In this document: positions 1-8,537 of the stretch, in pieces
How positions within the stretch are numbered: the first letter of the stretch is position 1
Layout: each line of letters begins with the position of its first letter
NCBI GenBank assembly: GCA_022793375.1
Contig: JAAWCS010000034.1
Location: forward strand, 1 to 64,000
Direction: 5' to 3'
DNA length: 64,000 nt
From: Lachnospiraceae bacterium
GTDB lineage: Bacteria; Bacillota; Clostridia; Lachnospirales; Lachnospiraceae
The notes under the pieces: model-generated
What the model was told of the DNA's origin: nothing
The model's database searches: none
Seen by the model: the letters and a program-made list of their open reading frames with translations, nothing else
Translations under genes and position numbers: made by a program

Positions 1-1
1 A

Positions 2-46
2 AAGGAAGTAAGGGAAATGGAAGAAAGGCTTAGAAAGGAAGTGTAG
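2..46 (+). CDS. possible C-terminal tail of a gene entering from the left (partial)
   Basis: One frame reads KEVREMEERLRKEV followed by TAG at 44-46. The highly charged helical tail looks like the end of a coding sequence. A strong hairpin follows 26 bases downstream, as expected after a gene end. Too little remains to identify the protein, and a chance open frame is possible. Confidence 0.3.
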   Translation, partial: KEVREMEERLRKEV

Positions 47-71
47 GCGTGTAGGAATTTACCTTTGGAAA

Positions 72-107
72 GAGTAGAAAAAAGGGCATTTTACCTTTTT
101 TCTACTC
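72..107 (+). terminator. strong hairpin, probable terminator of the upstream gene
   Basis: Two perfect 14-base arms (72-85 and 94-107) flank an 8-base loop. The right arm contains a run of T and is followed by ATTTTG. It sits between the putative tail at 2-46 and the phosphatase gene, so it probably ends the upstream transcript. The T run lies inside the stem rather than cleanly after it, which lowers confidence. Confidence 0.5.
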
Positions 108-237
108 ATTTTGGGAGACAAAATATACCGGGTTGTGGTAAGATATACGAGGTATAGAGTTTTTGGGGCCAGAGGAAAAACCTTGAAAACATAAGGAAAA
201 ACCAAGATATACCGAGATATAAGGAGATATGGAAACC

Positions 238-699
238 ATGATAAAAATATTATTTGTCTGCCACGGCAACATCTGCCGCAGCCCCATGGCCGAATTCATT
301 ATGAAGGACCTTGTCCAAAAAGCCGGCCTTACCCCCGCCTTCCGCATTGCTTCCGCCGCTACCAGCACGGAGGAAATCGGCAATCCCGTTTACCCTCCCG
401 CGCGACGCAAGCTGGCCGAGCACGGCATCCGCTGTGACGGAAAAACCGCCCGTCAGCTTACGCGCCGTGATTACGCCAGCTTCGACTTACTAATCGGGAT
501 GGACCAAGCCAATCTGCACAACATGCACCGCATCTGCGGCGGCGACCCGGAGGGCAAACTGCACCTGCTGATGGAATTTGCCTGCCCGCCGGGACAAACG
601 CCCGGCGAAGTAAGCGATCCCTGGTACAGCCGCAATTTTGAGCAGACCTGGATCGACGTACTGGCCGGATGCCAAGGGCTGCTGCGCCGGTACTCATAA
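238..699 (+). CDS. low-molecular-weight protein-tyrosine phosphatase
   Basis: The N-terminus FVCHGNICRSPMAE holds the C-x5-R-S phosphate-binding loop of this family, and the C-terminal SDPWY supplies the DP acid motif. These enzymes dephosphorylate tyrosine (or arginine) residues on cytosolic proteins, often counteracting bacterial tyrosine kinases. At about 153 residues the length is usual. AAGGAG at 221-226 lies 11 bases before the ATG at 238 but only 2 before the ATG at 229, so 238 is preferred. No kinase gene is nearby to reveal the target. The ATATACC-like motif recurs three times in the upstream 120 bases, meaning unknown. Confidence 0.92.
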   Translation: MIKILFVCHGNICRSPMAEFIMKDLVQKAGLTPAFRIASAATSTEEIGNPVYPPARRKLAEHGIRCDGKTARQLTRRDYASFDLLIGMDQANLHNMHRICGGDPEGKLHLLMEFACPPGQTPGEVSDPWYSRNFEQTWIDVLAGCQGLLRRYS

Positions 700-819
700 A
701 ACTACCGTCTTCCTCCCCGCGCAAAATACGCTTGTCAGCTCCTATTTTCTGGAAAAATGAATAGCCCTTCCATTTCTGGATTATACTAGAAATACAGAAT
801 AGTGCGAGGAGGTAGGACA

Positions 820-1041
820 ATGAAAAAAGGTAAAAAGCACGCGGAGCTTCAAAAAAAGGCTGAAATAGCGCGTCTCAGAAAGGAACTGGCTCATACTAAG
901 GGCGCCATTGACAGCGCCCAGTGCAATTTTGAGCAGGCGCTTGATCCTACGATGGTAGACTGCTATATTTATGAATGGAAAGCCGCCCAGATGCGGTATC
1001 AATTCCTGCTCAAATGTGTCAAACAGTTTGAAGCCAGCTAA
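820..1041 (+). CDS. DUF2508 (YaaL-like) small protein
   Basis: This 73-residue cytosolic protein has a lysine-rich start, a helical middle and the C-terminal pattern F-x-x-A-x-DP-x-x-VD-x-x-IYE-x-x-AAQ-x-RY-x-x-LLK that marks the DUF2508/YaaL family. The family's function is unknown; in Bacillus it lies near recR and sporulation genes. AGGAGG sits 7 bases before ATG 820, which rules out an earlier in-frame start at 802. The gene stands alone between the phosphatase and the copper operon, which is convergent to it. Confidence 0.75.
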   Translation: MKKGKKHAELQKKAEIARLRKELAHTKGAIDSAQCNFEQALDPTMVDCYIYEWKAAQMRYQFLLKCVKQFEAS

Positions 1042-1066
1042 CGTTTTGCATTTTGACCGCCGATAC

Positions 1067-1151
1067 CAAAAAGGCGGCTGTCCGATCCCGATCCGGTGCG
1101 ACCTTTTCTGTGTCGCCCCTATATACATTCGGTTTCGGCAGCCGCTTTTTT
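1067..1151. terminator. bidirectional terminator between the DUF2508 gene and copA
   Basis: A GCGGCTG arm near 1074-1080, preceded by a run of A, pairs with CAGCCGC at 1139-1145, which is followed by six T. The flanking CCGA/TTCGG extends the stem. A or T runs on both sides allow use by both convergent genes. The loop is unusually long at about 58 bases. Confidence 0.6.
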
Positions 1152-1168
1152 CAGAGCCAAAAACAATC

Positions 1169-1384
1169 TTACTGCGTCTCTACGCCAAGCACCTCATAGC
1201 CGGCCTCCGTTACCGCCGCTTTCAACACCTCATCGGCAACCTCTCCCGCCAAAGTCGCTGTCGCCGTTTTCTGCTCCAGATCCACTTCGGCCGCCGAAAC
1301 GCCCTCCACGGCGTTCAGAGCCTTTTCCACCGCCGCCTTGCAGTGATTGCACATCATTCCTTCTACCTTCAGTACCTTTTTCAT
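1169..1384 (-). other. possible internal start inside copA giving a free 71-residue CopZ-like protein
   Basis: In frame with copA, an AAGGAG sequence lies about 10 bases before ATG 1384. Starting there would give a complete 71-residue HMA protein, the usual length of the copper chaperone CopZ, with the GMMCNHC metal site near its N-terminus. E. coli copA is known to make a free chaperone by programmed frameshifting, so dual output from one gene has precedent. Whether this site is used is inference; the purines could simply encode the charged linker KERSKET. Confidence 0.35.
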
Positions 1385-3889
1385 CGTTTCTTTACTCCTT
1401 TCTTTCATTTGCTCGTTTTTTTCGGGCATAGCAGGGCACTCCTGCACCGTCTCCGCCCGGCCCGCCGCCTGTTTGGGCTTAAAGAACCGCAGGCGCAGCG
1501 CATTGGTCACAACGCAGACCGAACTCAGGCTCATAGCCGCCGCGCCGAACATCGGGTTCAGCTTCCAGCCAAACGCGGTAAAAAACACGCCGGCCGCCAG
1601 GGGAATACCGATGGAGTTGTAAAAGAAGGCCCAAAACAGGTTTTCCTTGATATTGCGGATTACGGCACGGCTCAGTTGGATCGCCGTTACCACATCCATC
1701 AAATCGCTTTTCATCAGCACGATATCGGCCGATTCAATAGCAACGTCCGCTCCCGCGCCAATGGCGATTCCCACATCCGCCCGGGCCAGCGCCGGCGCGT
1801 CGTTGATCCCGTCGCCGACCATTGCCACCCGGCGGCCGCCCTCCTGCAGGGCACGGACTTCTTTTTCTTTGTCCTGCGGCAGTACTTCGGCTACCACGCG
1901 GTCCACGGACAGCTGGCGGCGGATCGCTTCCGCCGTGCGCTTGTTATCGCCGGTTAACATCACCACGTCGATGCCCATTGCTTTCATCTCTTCGATCGCC
2001 TGGCGGCTCGTAGGCTTTACTGTGTCCGCCACGGCAATGATTCCCAAAACCTCTTCGCGGGAGGCAAAGTAAAGAGGGGTCTTGCCTTCCTCCGCCAGCG
2101 CTTCTCCCCGGCGTGCTGCCAGCGCAAGGGACTCTGCCCGCTTCGGCGCCCCGCTGTCTGCTTCCTGCCGTGCATCCCCTGCCAAAAACTCCTCCAGAAG
2201 GGCCATATTTCCGGCCGCGTACTCTGCGCCTTCGATCACGGCCGTCACGCCGCGCCCCGGTACGGACAAGAACTGCTCCACCTCCGGTACGGAAATCTCT
2301 TTTTCTGCCGCAAAATGGACGACCGCTTCGGCCAGCGGATGCTCCGAAGGTTTTTCCATCGCAGCCGCCAAATACAGCAGACGTTCCTCCGGCTCTGTCA
2401 GCGAATGCTCCGGCGAGACAGCTCCTGCCCTGCCAAAAGACATCTTTCCGCTTCCGTCCATTGTCACCAAATCGGTCACCACCGGCCGTCCCTCGGTGAT
2501 GGTTCCTGTTTTGTCAAGCACTACCGTCTTTATGGTATGCGCTGTCTCCAGGCTTTCCGCCGATTTAATCAGGATTCCGTACTCGGCTCCTTTGCCCGTA
2601 CCGACCATAATCGCCACCGGCGTGGCCAGCCCCAGCGCGCAGGGACAGGAGATGACCAGCACCGCGATACCGATCGAAAGAGCAAAGGAAAACTCCGCGC
2701 CGCACAAAAGCCAGATCACGGCCGCAGCCACTGCTATCGTAATAACCACCGGCACAAATACGCCGCTGATCTGATCCGCCAGCTTGGCGATCGGCGCTTT
2801 GGAGCTGCCGGCCTCTTCTACCAGGCGGATGATCTGCGACAATGTCGTATCGTCGCCGACCTTTTTGGCTTCCAGCTTGAAGAATCCGGTTTTGTTGATC
2901 GAAGCAGCAATCACGGTATCGCCGACGTTTTTCTCCACCGGGATGCTCTCTCCGGTCAGTGCGGACTGGTCAACCGAAGAACTTCCCTCCACAACAACGC
3001 CGTCAACCGGCACACTTTGACCAGGCCGCACCACTACAATATCATTTAGCACGACTTCTTCAATCGGAATCTCCACTTCGACGCCATTTCGCACAACAAC
3101 CGCTGTCTTGGGGGCTAAATCCATCAACTTACGAATCGCTTCTCCGGTACGCCCTTTGGAGCGCGCTTCGAGGAATTTCCCCATCGTAATCAATGTCAGA
3201 ATCGTGCCGGCCGATTCAAAATAGATGTCCATGCTAAACGCCGCTACCAGCTCCCAGTCGCCGTGTCCCATGCCGAAGCCCATCGCAAAAATCGCGTATA
3301 CGCCATAGGCCACCGCCGCCGAAGCGCCGATCGCTACCAGCGTATCCATGTTCGGCGCGCCCTTCACAAGGCTGCGAAACCCCACCGAGAAAAACTTGCG
3401 GTTCACATACAAGATCGGCAGCAGCAATAAAAACTGGGAAAATGCAAAGGCAATCGCATTCTCGTCGCCGTGCAGGTACTGCCTTACGATTCCCGGTATC
3501 GGCAGTCCAAACCATTCATAAAACATATGATGCATGGAAATATACATCAGCGGAATCAGGCAGGCAAACGACACGATCAGCCTTTTTTTCATATTGGCAA
3601 TCTCGGCTTTCATCGGGTCCTCCCCACGGCCGGCTGTTCCGGCGCCGCCCTGGGCAGACCGGGCAGCGGCTCCCGCCCCTGAGCGCACCGACGCGCCATA
3701 ACCGGCGTCCGTCACGGCCGCTACAATGCCGGCATCGTCCAGAAGCGTCTCGTCGTATTCCACGGTCATCGAATTTGCCAGCAGATTCACAGCTGCTTCC
3801 TCTACGCCCGGCAGCCTGCATACGGCCTTCTCCACATGCGCCTGGCAGGCCGAACAGCTCATTCCTGTTATATCAAACTTTTGTTTCAT
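1169..3889 (-). CDS. copA: copper-exporting P1B-type ATPase with HMA domains at both ends
   Basis: A 906-residue membrane pump that exports Cu(I) using ATP. An N-terminal HMA domain has the metal site GMSCSAC (residues 9-15). It is followed by transmembrane helices, the TGES loop (312-315), the CPC membrane metal site (415-417), the phosphorylated DKTGT (459-463) and the GDGIND hinge. After the last helices a linker leads to a second HMA domain with GMMCNHC, equivalent to the chaperone CopZ, which is more often a separate gene. AAGGAG precedes ATG 3889. The gene lies 84 bases behind csoR and probably shares its copper-induced promoter. The C-terminal domain may also be made separately (see 1169-1384). 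Confidence 0.96.
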   Translation of the reverse strand: MKQKFDITGMSCSACQAHVEKAVCRLPGVEEAAVNLLANSMTVEYDETLLDDAGIVAAVTDAGYGASVRSGAGAAARSAQGGAGTAGRGEDPMKAEIANMKKRLIVSFACLIPLMYISMHHMFYEWFGLPIPGIVRQYLHGDENAIAFAFSQFLLLLPILYVNRKFFSVGFRSLVKGAPNMDTLVAIGASAAVAYGVYAIFAMGFGMGHGDWELVAAFSMDIYFESAGTILTLITMGKFLEARSKGRTGEAIRKLMDLAPKTAVVVRNGVEVEIPIEEVVLNDIVVVRPGQSVPVDGVVVEGSSSVDQSALTGESIPVEKNVGDTVIAASINKTGFFKLEAKKVGDDTTLSQIIRLVEEAGSSKAPIAKLADQISGVFVPVVITIAVAAAVIWLLCGAEFSFALSIGIAVLVISCPCALGLATPVAIMVGTGKGAEYGILIKSAESLETAHTIKTVVLDKTGTITEGRPVVTDLVTMDGSGKMSFGRAGAVSPEHSLTEPEERLLYLAAAMEKPSEHPLAEAVVHFAAEKEISVPEVEQFLSVPGRGVTAVIEGAEYAAGNMALLEEFLAGDARQEADSGAPKRAESLALAARRGEALAEEGKTPLYFASREEVLGIIAVADTVKPTSRQAIEEMKAMGIDVVMLTGDNKRTAEAIRRQLSVDRVVAEVLPQDKEKEVRALQEGGRRVAMVGDGINDAPALARADVGIAIGAGADVAIESADIVLMKSDLMDVVTAIQLSRAVIRNIKENLFWAFFYNSIGIPLAAGVFFTAFGWKLNPMFGAAAMSLSSVCVVTNALRLRFFKPKQAAGRAETVQECPAMPEKNEQMKERSKETMKKVLKVEGMMCNHCKAAVEKALNAVEGVSAAEVDLEQKTATATLAGEVADEVLKAAVTEAGYEVLGVETQ

Positions 3890-3973
3890 GGTTTACTCAC
3901 TCTCCTTAACCGTCCATGTTCTACGGACATAATGGAATGCTCCGCATAATGGGATGTTCCCTCACAGCCATTC

Positions 3974-4237
3974 CTACTTCATGGCCTTATCAAGCACCGC
4001 CATCAGCTCCTCGATCGTCTCCTCGCTGCGCCCGGCTTCGATCGCTTCCTTCATACAGCTCTCCATGTGGGCCGCCAGCACCTCCCGGTTCACCCGGCTC
4101 AAAATCGCCTGGGTCGCCAGCAGCTGATTGGAAATATCAATGCAGTAACGGTCCTCCTCCATCATGCGCAGAATCCCGTCCAACTGCCCGCGCGCCGTCT
4201 TTACGAGACGTTCCATCTTTTTCTTATCCGCCTTCAT
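3974..4237 (-). CDS. csoR: CsoR-family copper-sensing repressor
   Basis: An 87-residue all-helical repressor that binds DNA without copper and releases it when Cu(I) binds. The family's Cys-His-Cys site is visible: Cys in RYCIDIS, and His and Cys in AHMESC. The start is ATG 4237, 8 bases after AGGAGG; the upstream ATG at 4255 lies ahead of that Shine-Dalgarno and is unlikely. It is the first gene of the csoR-copA operon. Its own promoter carries a CsoR-like operator, so autoregulation is expected. Confidence 0.93.
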   Translation of the reverse strand: MKADKKKMERLVKTARGQLDGILRMMEEDRYCIDISNQLLATQAILSRVNREVLAAHMESCMKEAIEAGRSEETIEELMAVLDKAMK

Positions 4238-4343
4238 CGCGTCTCCTCCTGACAATGCTCTATGTAAAATATCCTGTTTCGCGCTTGTTCTTTTACGGCA
4301 CGATGTTAGTATATACAGATGGATTGCTTCCCATCCCTTTTAG

Positions 4344-4363
4344 ATACCCCACAGGGGTGTGGT
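4344..4363 (-). promoter_or_regulatory. candidate CsoR operator
   Basis: A GC-rich interrupted palindrome, ATACCCCACAGGGGTGT plus flanks, lies directly downstream of the -10 element of the csoR promoter. It matches the general CsoR box form (TACCC, short spacer, GGGTA). Its position over the transcription start fits repression. Confidence 0.7.
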
Positions 4364-4366
4364 GTT

Positions 4367-4395
4367 ATAATAAACCAAAATTTCCTCTTCGTCAA
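4367..4395 (-). promoter_or_regulatory. csoR-copA promoter
   Basis: On the minus strand TTGACG (4395-4390), a 17-base spacer and TATTAT (4372-4367) form a near-consensus housekeeping promoter. Transcription should start near 4360, inside the CsoR operator. Confidence 0.75.
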
Positions 4396-4432
4396 GTGTT
4401 TTTTAACGCATTACTGCGCGACTAAAGATTTT

Positions 4433-4479
4433 ATACAAAATACGGCCATGCCGAGAGCGGCACAGCCATATTTTGTATT
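4433..4479 (-). terminator. terminator after the chemoreceptor-like gene
   Basis: Arms ATACAAAATA and TATTTTGTAT flank an inner GGC/GCC stem. On the minus strand the hairpin is followed by a T-rich stretch. It lies about 60 bases after the stop of the 4535-5467 gene and before the csoR promoter. Confidence 0.6.
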
Positions 4480-4534
4480 TCATCTAAGTTTTTTGCAGCC
4501 GTCCCTGTCTGTAAAAACCGGACCGTGTCTGCAT

Positions 4535-5467
4535 TTATTCCTTTATAATCGGACCTACCTGAGACATCAGGTTATCGATATCCTCAAACATGGCGCTCTT
4601 CGTCGTCCCCAGATTGCTTGCACGGCCAATGTGTTTTACAACTTCCTGATATTGGCCCTTAATCTTATCAAAGAATCCGCAAAGCGTTTCCAGTGCTGTC
4701 CGCGACTCGCCGATCACATCCGAAATCTGCGTATGTACCGAGGTCGCCCCCTCTGCTGCCTGCGAAATCTGATCGAACATTTCATAGGTTTCCTGCACCT
4801 TGTCAAGGCTCCGGCCCAGCGCTTCCTTGGAGGTATCGATGCTCTCACTCAGCTTGTCGGTTCCGTGTTCCACATCCTTGAGGCCGGTATCTACTTCTGT
4901 CGCCAGGTCTTTGATCTCGTCGGCCAGCTTCTTCACTTCCACAGCCACCACGGCAAAGCCCTTGCCTTTCTCACCGGCCCGGGCCGCCTCAATCGAGGCG
5001 TTAATTGCCAGAATATTGGTCTGATCCGCAATGGACACGATCCGGCTCATTCTCTGCTTGATCTGCTCAACGGATTCCTGCAGGGCCGCAAAGGTCGTCC
5101 CCATCTCTCCAAAATGGGTCTCTACCTCCAGCGAGCTGTTCTTCAGCGTTTCAACCTCTTCCTGCGCTTGGCCTACCGAAGTGTCGATCTCCTTGCGCAC
5201 GGCCACAAAGCCTTGCGATGCCTCGTTTACGCGATAAAAGTTCTGCTCCAGATCCTCCAGCCGTCTCTGGAACTGCTCCGCTTCTCCCATGACACTGTTA
5301 AAAGAAGAGCCCACCAGGCTTAACTCCGACAAAGACTCAACCTCTTTTTGGACCAGGTCCGTATGATACTGCTTTAAGCTGCTCATTACATAATGCACCG
5401 GGTATAAATCCAGTTCTTTTTTCTGATTTTTGTCATCCTTAGGTTGATTTTTTTTATGAAACAGCAT
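4535..5467 (-). CDS. soluble methyl-accepting chemotaxis-type signalling protein
   Basis: A 310-residue protein with the highly conserved receptor hairpin tip [21 protein letters not shown], here followed by [18 protein letters not shown]. Long heptad helices lie on both sides. There is no transmembrane segment or periplasmic domain, so it acts in the cytosol, probably relaying a signal to CheA/CheW. The start is ATG 5467, preceded by GAGGGAG; an alternative TTG at 5488 overlaps the upstream gene. It is coupled to the FIST gene ahead of it (14-base gap), which probably supplies the sensing module. No che genes are in the window. Confidence 0.85.
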   Translation of the reverse strand: MLFHKKNQPKDDKNQKKELDLYPVHYVMSSLKQYHTDLVQKEVESLSELSLVGSSFNSVMGEAEQFQRRLEDLEQNFYRVNEASQGFVAVRKEIDTSVGQAQEEVETLKNSSLEVETHFGEMGTTFAALQESVEQIKQRMSRIVSIADQTNILAINASIEAARAGEKGKGFAVVAVEVKKLADEIKDLATEVDTGLKDVEHGTDKLSESIDTSKEALGRSLDKVQETYEMFDQISQAAEGATSVHTQISDVIGESRTALETLCGFFDKIKGQYQEVVKHIGRASNLGTTKSAMFEDIDNLMSQVGPIIKE

Positions 5468-5480
5468 GGTTTTCTCCCTC

Positions 5481-6536
5481 TTATTCAAATACGACGCACG
5501 TCATGGACTGGTTGACAAATTTATTATTATAATGCTCCCCATAGCCTACAAGACCCGCATGACTTCCCAGTGCGCTCATTTCCTTTAAGTATTCCCCCAT
5601 ATAGCCGTTTTCGCTGAACAGCTTATAGCGGAACAGGCAGTTGACGGAAAACACCGCCGAACGTTTAGGAAATTCCTGACAGATTTTGCGGATCGTCTCC
5701 TTTACAATGCTCTTATAATCCCCCAATTCCAGCAGTACCAGCACATCGGAGTCATTGACCTGCCGGAAACAGGCCAGTGCGCTCCCGCTTACTTCCTTAA
5801 TTGAAATAATGCAGGTGTCGTCCCCGTTCAGCTTTCCGAAGGGATTTTTAAAGGTCTGGGTCAAAATCTGCTGTTCGGTTACATGAAGAATATCCTGGTA
5901 CACCTGTCTGGCCGGTTTTCCGTTCAGCGCTCCCATACTGTATTTAGCCCGATCCGTACCGGAGGCAATAAACCGGTAGTCTCCCATTTTATGGTAGATG
6001 TTCTCTTTGTATGCCTTCACCCGGCCGCCCCGGTTCTTTATAAGGGCGTAAGCTACCGCGTCCTCATAGATTTTGCCGTTTGCCGATACCCGGCCGCCGT
6101 CGCCCGTCCCTCCTACCAGAGAAATCTCCCGCCGGCGCAGCGCGGTGTAAATCGTAGTCAATACGCAGGCGTCGTTGCCTGAGCAAAAATCAATGCAGAT
6201 CGTGTCCGCTTTCGCCGCATTGACCTTTTTTATGTCGTCCTCCATCCGCCGGATATACTTGATTGGCATCACCGACACCTGTTCCAGCACATTCGCCGCC
6301 GCTTCGACGCCATCCAAAAATGCTACCACCCCTACGCCGTTCTCCACCACGCGGGTATCATAGCTCATTCCGATGCATCCAATGCTGGGAACCTGCGGAA
6401 AGAGTTCCTCCAGCTCCTTTACATGCTTCTCAAACTGGCTGCCGTTTGACATCAGCAGAATCATCTGCGGTTTTGAGAGCCCGCGCACCGCTTCCCGCAA
6501 GTCGCCCCGCTGGCTCATACCAAAAAACTGTCTCAC
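5481..6536 (-). CDS. FIST-domain sensory protein (FIST_N and FIST_C)
   Basis: A 351-residue cytosolic protein whose first half ([41 protein letters not shown]) matches FIST_N and whose C-terminal half ([23 protein letters not shown]) matches FIST_C. FIST proteins are predicted to bind small ligands and feed signalling systems. A GTG start at 6536 is preceded by AGGAGG. It lies directly before the soluble chemoreceptor-like gene and is probably co-transcribed, which suggests a two-protein cytosolic receptor. The ligand cannot be read from sequence. Confidence 0.8.
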   Translation of the reverse strand: MRQFFGMSQRGDLREAVRGLSKPQMILLMSNGSQFEKHVKELEELFPQVPSIGCIGMSYDTRVVENGVGVVAFLDGVEAAANVLEQVSVMPIKYIRRMEDDIKKVNAAKADTICIDFCSGNDACVLTTIYTALRRREISLVGGTGDGGRVSANGKIYEDAVAYALIKNRGGRVKAYKENIYHKMGDYRFIASGTDRAKYSMGALNGKPARQVYQDILHVTEQQILTQTFKNPFGKLNGDDTCIISIKEVSGSALACFRQVNDSDVLVLLELGDYKSIVKETIRKICQEFPKRSAVFSVNCLFRYKLFSENGYMGEYLKEMSALGSHAGLVGYGEHYNNKFVNQSMTCVVFE

Positions 6537-6574
6537 CCTCTATATCCCTCCTATATTTTTATCCGCTGCCTATC

Positions 6575-6720
6575 GGCGCTGGTATAATATCAATATCTCT
6601 CGACATTTCGCCATGCGCTTCGCACATGCCCCCTCCGGGGGGATGCACACGATTCGCTAAAGAATGTCCTCGCTTTGCTCGGACGCGAATTGGCACCAGC
6701 ATAATATCTTTCGATATTAT
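6575..6720. repeat. palindrome-rich intergenic element between imperfect 18-base direct repeats
   Basis: The imperfect direct repeats 6575-6592 and 6692-6709 (GGC-C--G-ATAATATC) enclose about 100 bases containing a CCCCC/GGGGG hairpin near 6628-6644 and a GTCC/GGAC hairpin near 6666-6683. The right repeat also forms a perfect ATAATATC/GATATTAT hairpin (6701-6720). The element separates the response regulator gene from the FIST gene. It has no coding potential and may be a small repeated palindromic element; no second full copy is in the window. Confidence 0.4.
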
Positions 6721-6791
6721 AGCATGTGCGGCCAAAGATGAAAAGACTATTTTTGCAAAACCGTGTCGCTTAAACCATGCCTGGACCGTGC

Positions 6792-7565
6792 TTAAACCGT
6801 ATCGCCGCGGCCGCCGTGCAGATTGCGCCACTCGCCGGCCGACACCCCTTCTAATTTTTTAAAGACCCGTGAAAAATGCGCCGTATCCGCATAGCCCACC
6901 TGCTCCGCTACTTCGCTGATGCGCAGGGACGGGTCGCCCATCAGCTTTTGGGCCTCGCGGATTCGCACCGCGTTGAGCAGGTCGTAAAAGGACTGCCCCA
7001 AATGTTTGTTGAGCAGTTTGCTCAAATGCCATTGACTGACATAGCACTGGTCCGCCACCTCCTGAAGCGAAAGGCGCTGCGCATAGTTCTCCGTCACATA
7101 GGCGCGGGCACGACGCACTACAAAACTGTTCGGATCTTCCCCGTCCTCTTTGACGGTATCTTCTTTCCCGGGCAGATCCTTCCCCGGCAGATGATCCAGC
7201 ACCGCTTTCATGTGGGCCAGCGCCTCCGTTAATTCCTCCATCTTCGAGGGCTTCAGCAAAAAACGCGACACCCCCAGCCCAATTGCCCGCCGGGCGTACT
7301 CAAAGTCCCGATAGCCCGTGAGCACTGTAATCTGCATCCGCGGAAACTCCCCCTTCAGTCCGGCCAGCATCGTCAGCCCGTCCTCTCCCGGCATTTTAAT
7401 ATCGGTAAACAGGATATCCGGCCGATACCGGCGGATTGCCTGCGCACCCGAAACCGAATCGCAGGCAATCGCCGCCACCTCGCAGTCATAAGCCGCCCAG
7501 TCCACGACGCGCCGCAGCCCTTCCGAAATAATCTCCTCGTCATCCACCAGCACTACTTTATACAT
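6792..7565 (-). CDS. YesN-type response regulator with AraC DNA-binding domain
   Basis: A 257-residue regulator. The receiver domain has acidic DDEE near the N-terminus and the phosphoacceptor Asp55 in ILFTDIKMPG. The last 100 residues form an AraC/XylS double helix-turn-helix (RISEVAEQVGYADTAHFSRVFKK). AGGAGG lies 6 bases before ATG 7565. It is the last gene of the chitobiose operon, and the partner kinase is encoded upstream at 10992-12686. It most likely activates the ABC importer and GH94 genes when sugar is sensed outside the cell. Confidence 0.92.
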   Translation of the reverse strand: MYKVVLVDDEEIISEGLRRVVDWAAYDCEVAAIACDSVSGAQAIRRYRPDILFTDIKMPGEDGLTMLAGLKGEFPRMQITVLTGYRDFEYARRAIGLGVSRFLLKPSKMEELTEALAHMKAVLDHLPGKDLPGKEDTVKEDGEDPNSFVVRRARAYVTENYAQRLSLQEVADQCYVSQWHLSKLLNKHLGQSFYDLLNAVRIREAQKLMGDPSLRISEVAEQVGYADTAHFSRVFKKLEGVSAGEWRNLHGGRGDTV

Positions 7566-7664
7566 TGCAATCCTCCTCCCCTGTCGCCATGATACAAGAA
7601 AACGCAAGACAGGCTGCCAAAATCGGCAGCCATCTCGCTGTTGCTACAACCTTTTAAATGCGGA

Positions 7665-8522
7665 TTATCCCTTGATCGCCCCTGCTGTCAGCCCTTTGAT
7701 AATATGCTTTTGCAGCGCCACATATACCGCGAGCACCGGAATGACAATCAGCACCACCGAGGCCGCCATCAGGCCGTAATCGACTCCCGCCTGGGAGCTG
7801 ATTTCATTTAACAGCAGCGTAATCGTCTTTTCCCTGGGAACACGCAGGAAGAAATTCTGTGTAAACAGATCGTTGTAACTCCACAGGAAGGAAAAGATCG
7901 CCACAGTGGCAAAGGAACTCTTGGCCGCCGGCATAATAATGTGGAAATACACCTGAAATACATTGCACCCGTCTACATAGGCGCTTTCCTCCAACTCAAT
8001 GGGCACCGACTCGATGAATCCCATCAGCACAATAGTGGCAAAACACAGATTCCCCGCAATCTGCGGCAGGATCACCGCCACCAGACTCAGCCAGCGGTTG
8101 CCGCTGCTGGCAATCCCCCAGGCCGCTTCCATGCGAAACACCGGGATGATTGTTGAAAACACCGGAAACATCATGCCTGCCATAATCAGGCTGTACAAGA
8201 AGTTTCGCAGGCGGAAGCGGTAGCGCACCAGCCCGTAGGCCGCCAGCCCCGCGATAATGACCACTACGATGGTTACGGAAACCGAAACCAGCAGACTGTT
8301 TAAATATGCGTTGCCAAAGTCAAACCGTTCCATCGCCTTGGCATAATTGTCCATCGTAAAACCGCTGCCCGGCATCGGGATCGAAAACGAATCCTTGCGG
8401 ATCATCCCCTTTTCACGAAACGAATTGAGGATGACCCAGACAAAGGGATAGAGGGTCGTCAGAGCCCAAAATGTCAGTACAACATAGGTGAGAACTTTGG
8501 CAGGCGTTATTTTTTTCTTCAT
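7665..8522 (-). CDS. ABC sugar importer, MalG-type permease
   Basis: A 285-residue inner-membrane protein with six predicted helices and the EAA loop near residue 180 (ELEESAYVDGCNVFQVYFHIIMP) that docks the ATPase. Its C-terminus KGLTAGAIKG is typical of CUT1-family second permeases. It lies 15 bases after the MalF-type permease gene and follows the binding protein. As is common for CUT1 systems, no ATPase gene is present; a shared MsmK/UgpC-type ATPase elsewhere is likely. The neighbouring diacetylchitobiose phosphorylase suggests the substrate is N,N'-diacetylchitobiose or a related amino sugar. Confidence 0.93.
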   Translation of the reverse strand: MKKKITPAKVLTYVVLTFWALTTLYPFVWVILNSFREKGMIRKDSFSIPMPGSGFTMDNYAKAMERFDFGNAYLNSLLVSVSVTIVVVIIAGLAAYGLVRYRFRLRNFLYSLIMAGMMFPVFSTIIPVFRMEAAWGIASSGNRWLSLVAVILPQIAGNLCFATIVLMGFIESVPIELEESAYVDGCNVFQVYFHIIMPAAKSSFATVAIFSFLWSYNDLFTQNFFLRVPREKTITLLLNEISSQAGVDYGLMAASVVLIVIPVLAVYVALQKHIIKGLTAGAIKG

Positions 8523-8537
8523 AATGCCCCTCCCCGC

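Noticed and set aside
971-1957. 328-codon plus-strand ORF opposite the end of copA
   Set aside because: Rich in His, Arg and Pro, with no ribosome site or known motif; it is the antisense shadow of the clear CopA coding sequence.
4319-5323. 334-codon plus-strand ORF opposite the chemoreceptor-like gene
   Set aside because: The minus strand encodes an unmistakable receptor signalling domain; the plus frame is low-similarity shadow sequence.
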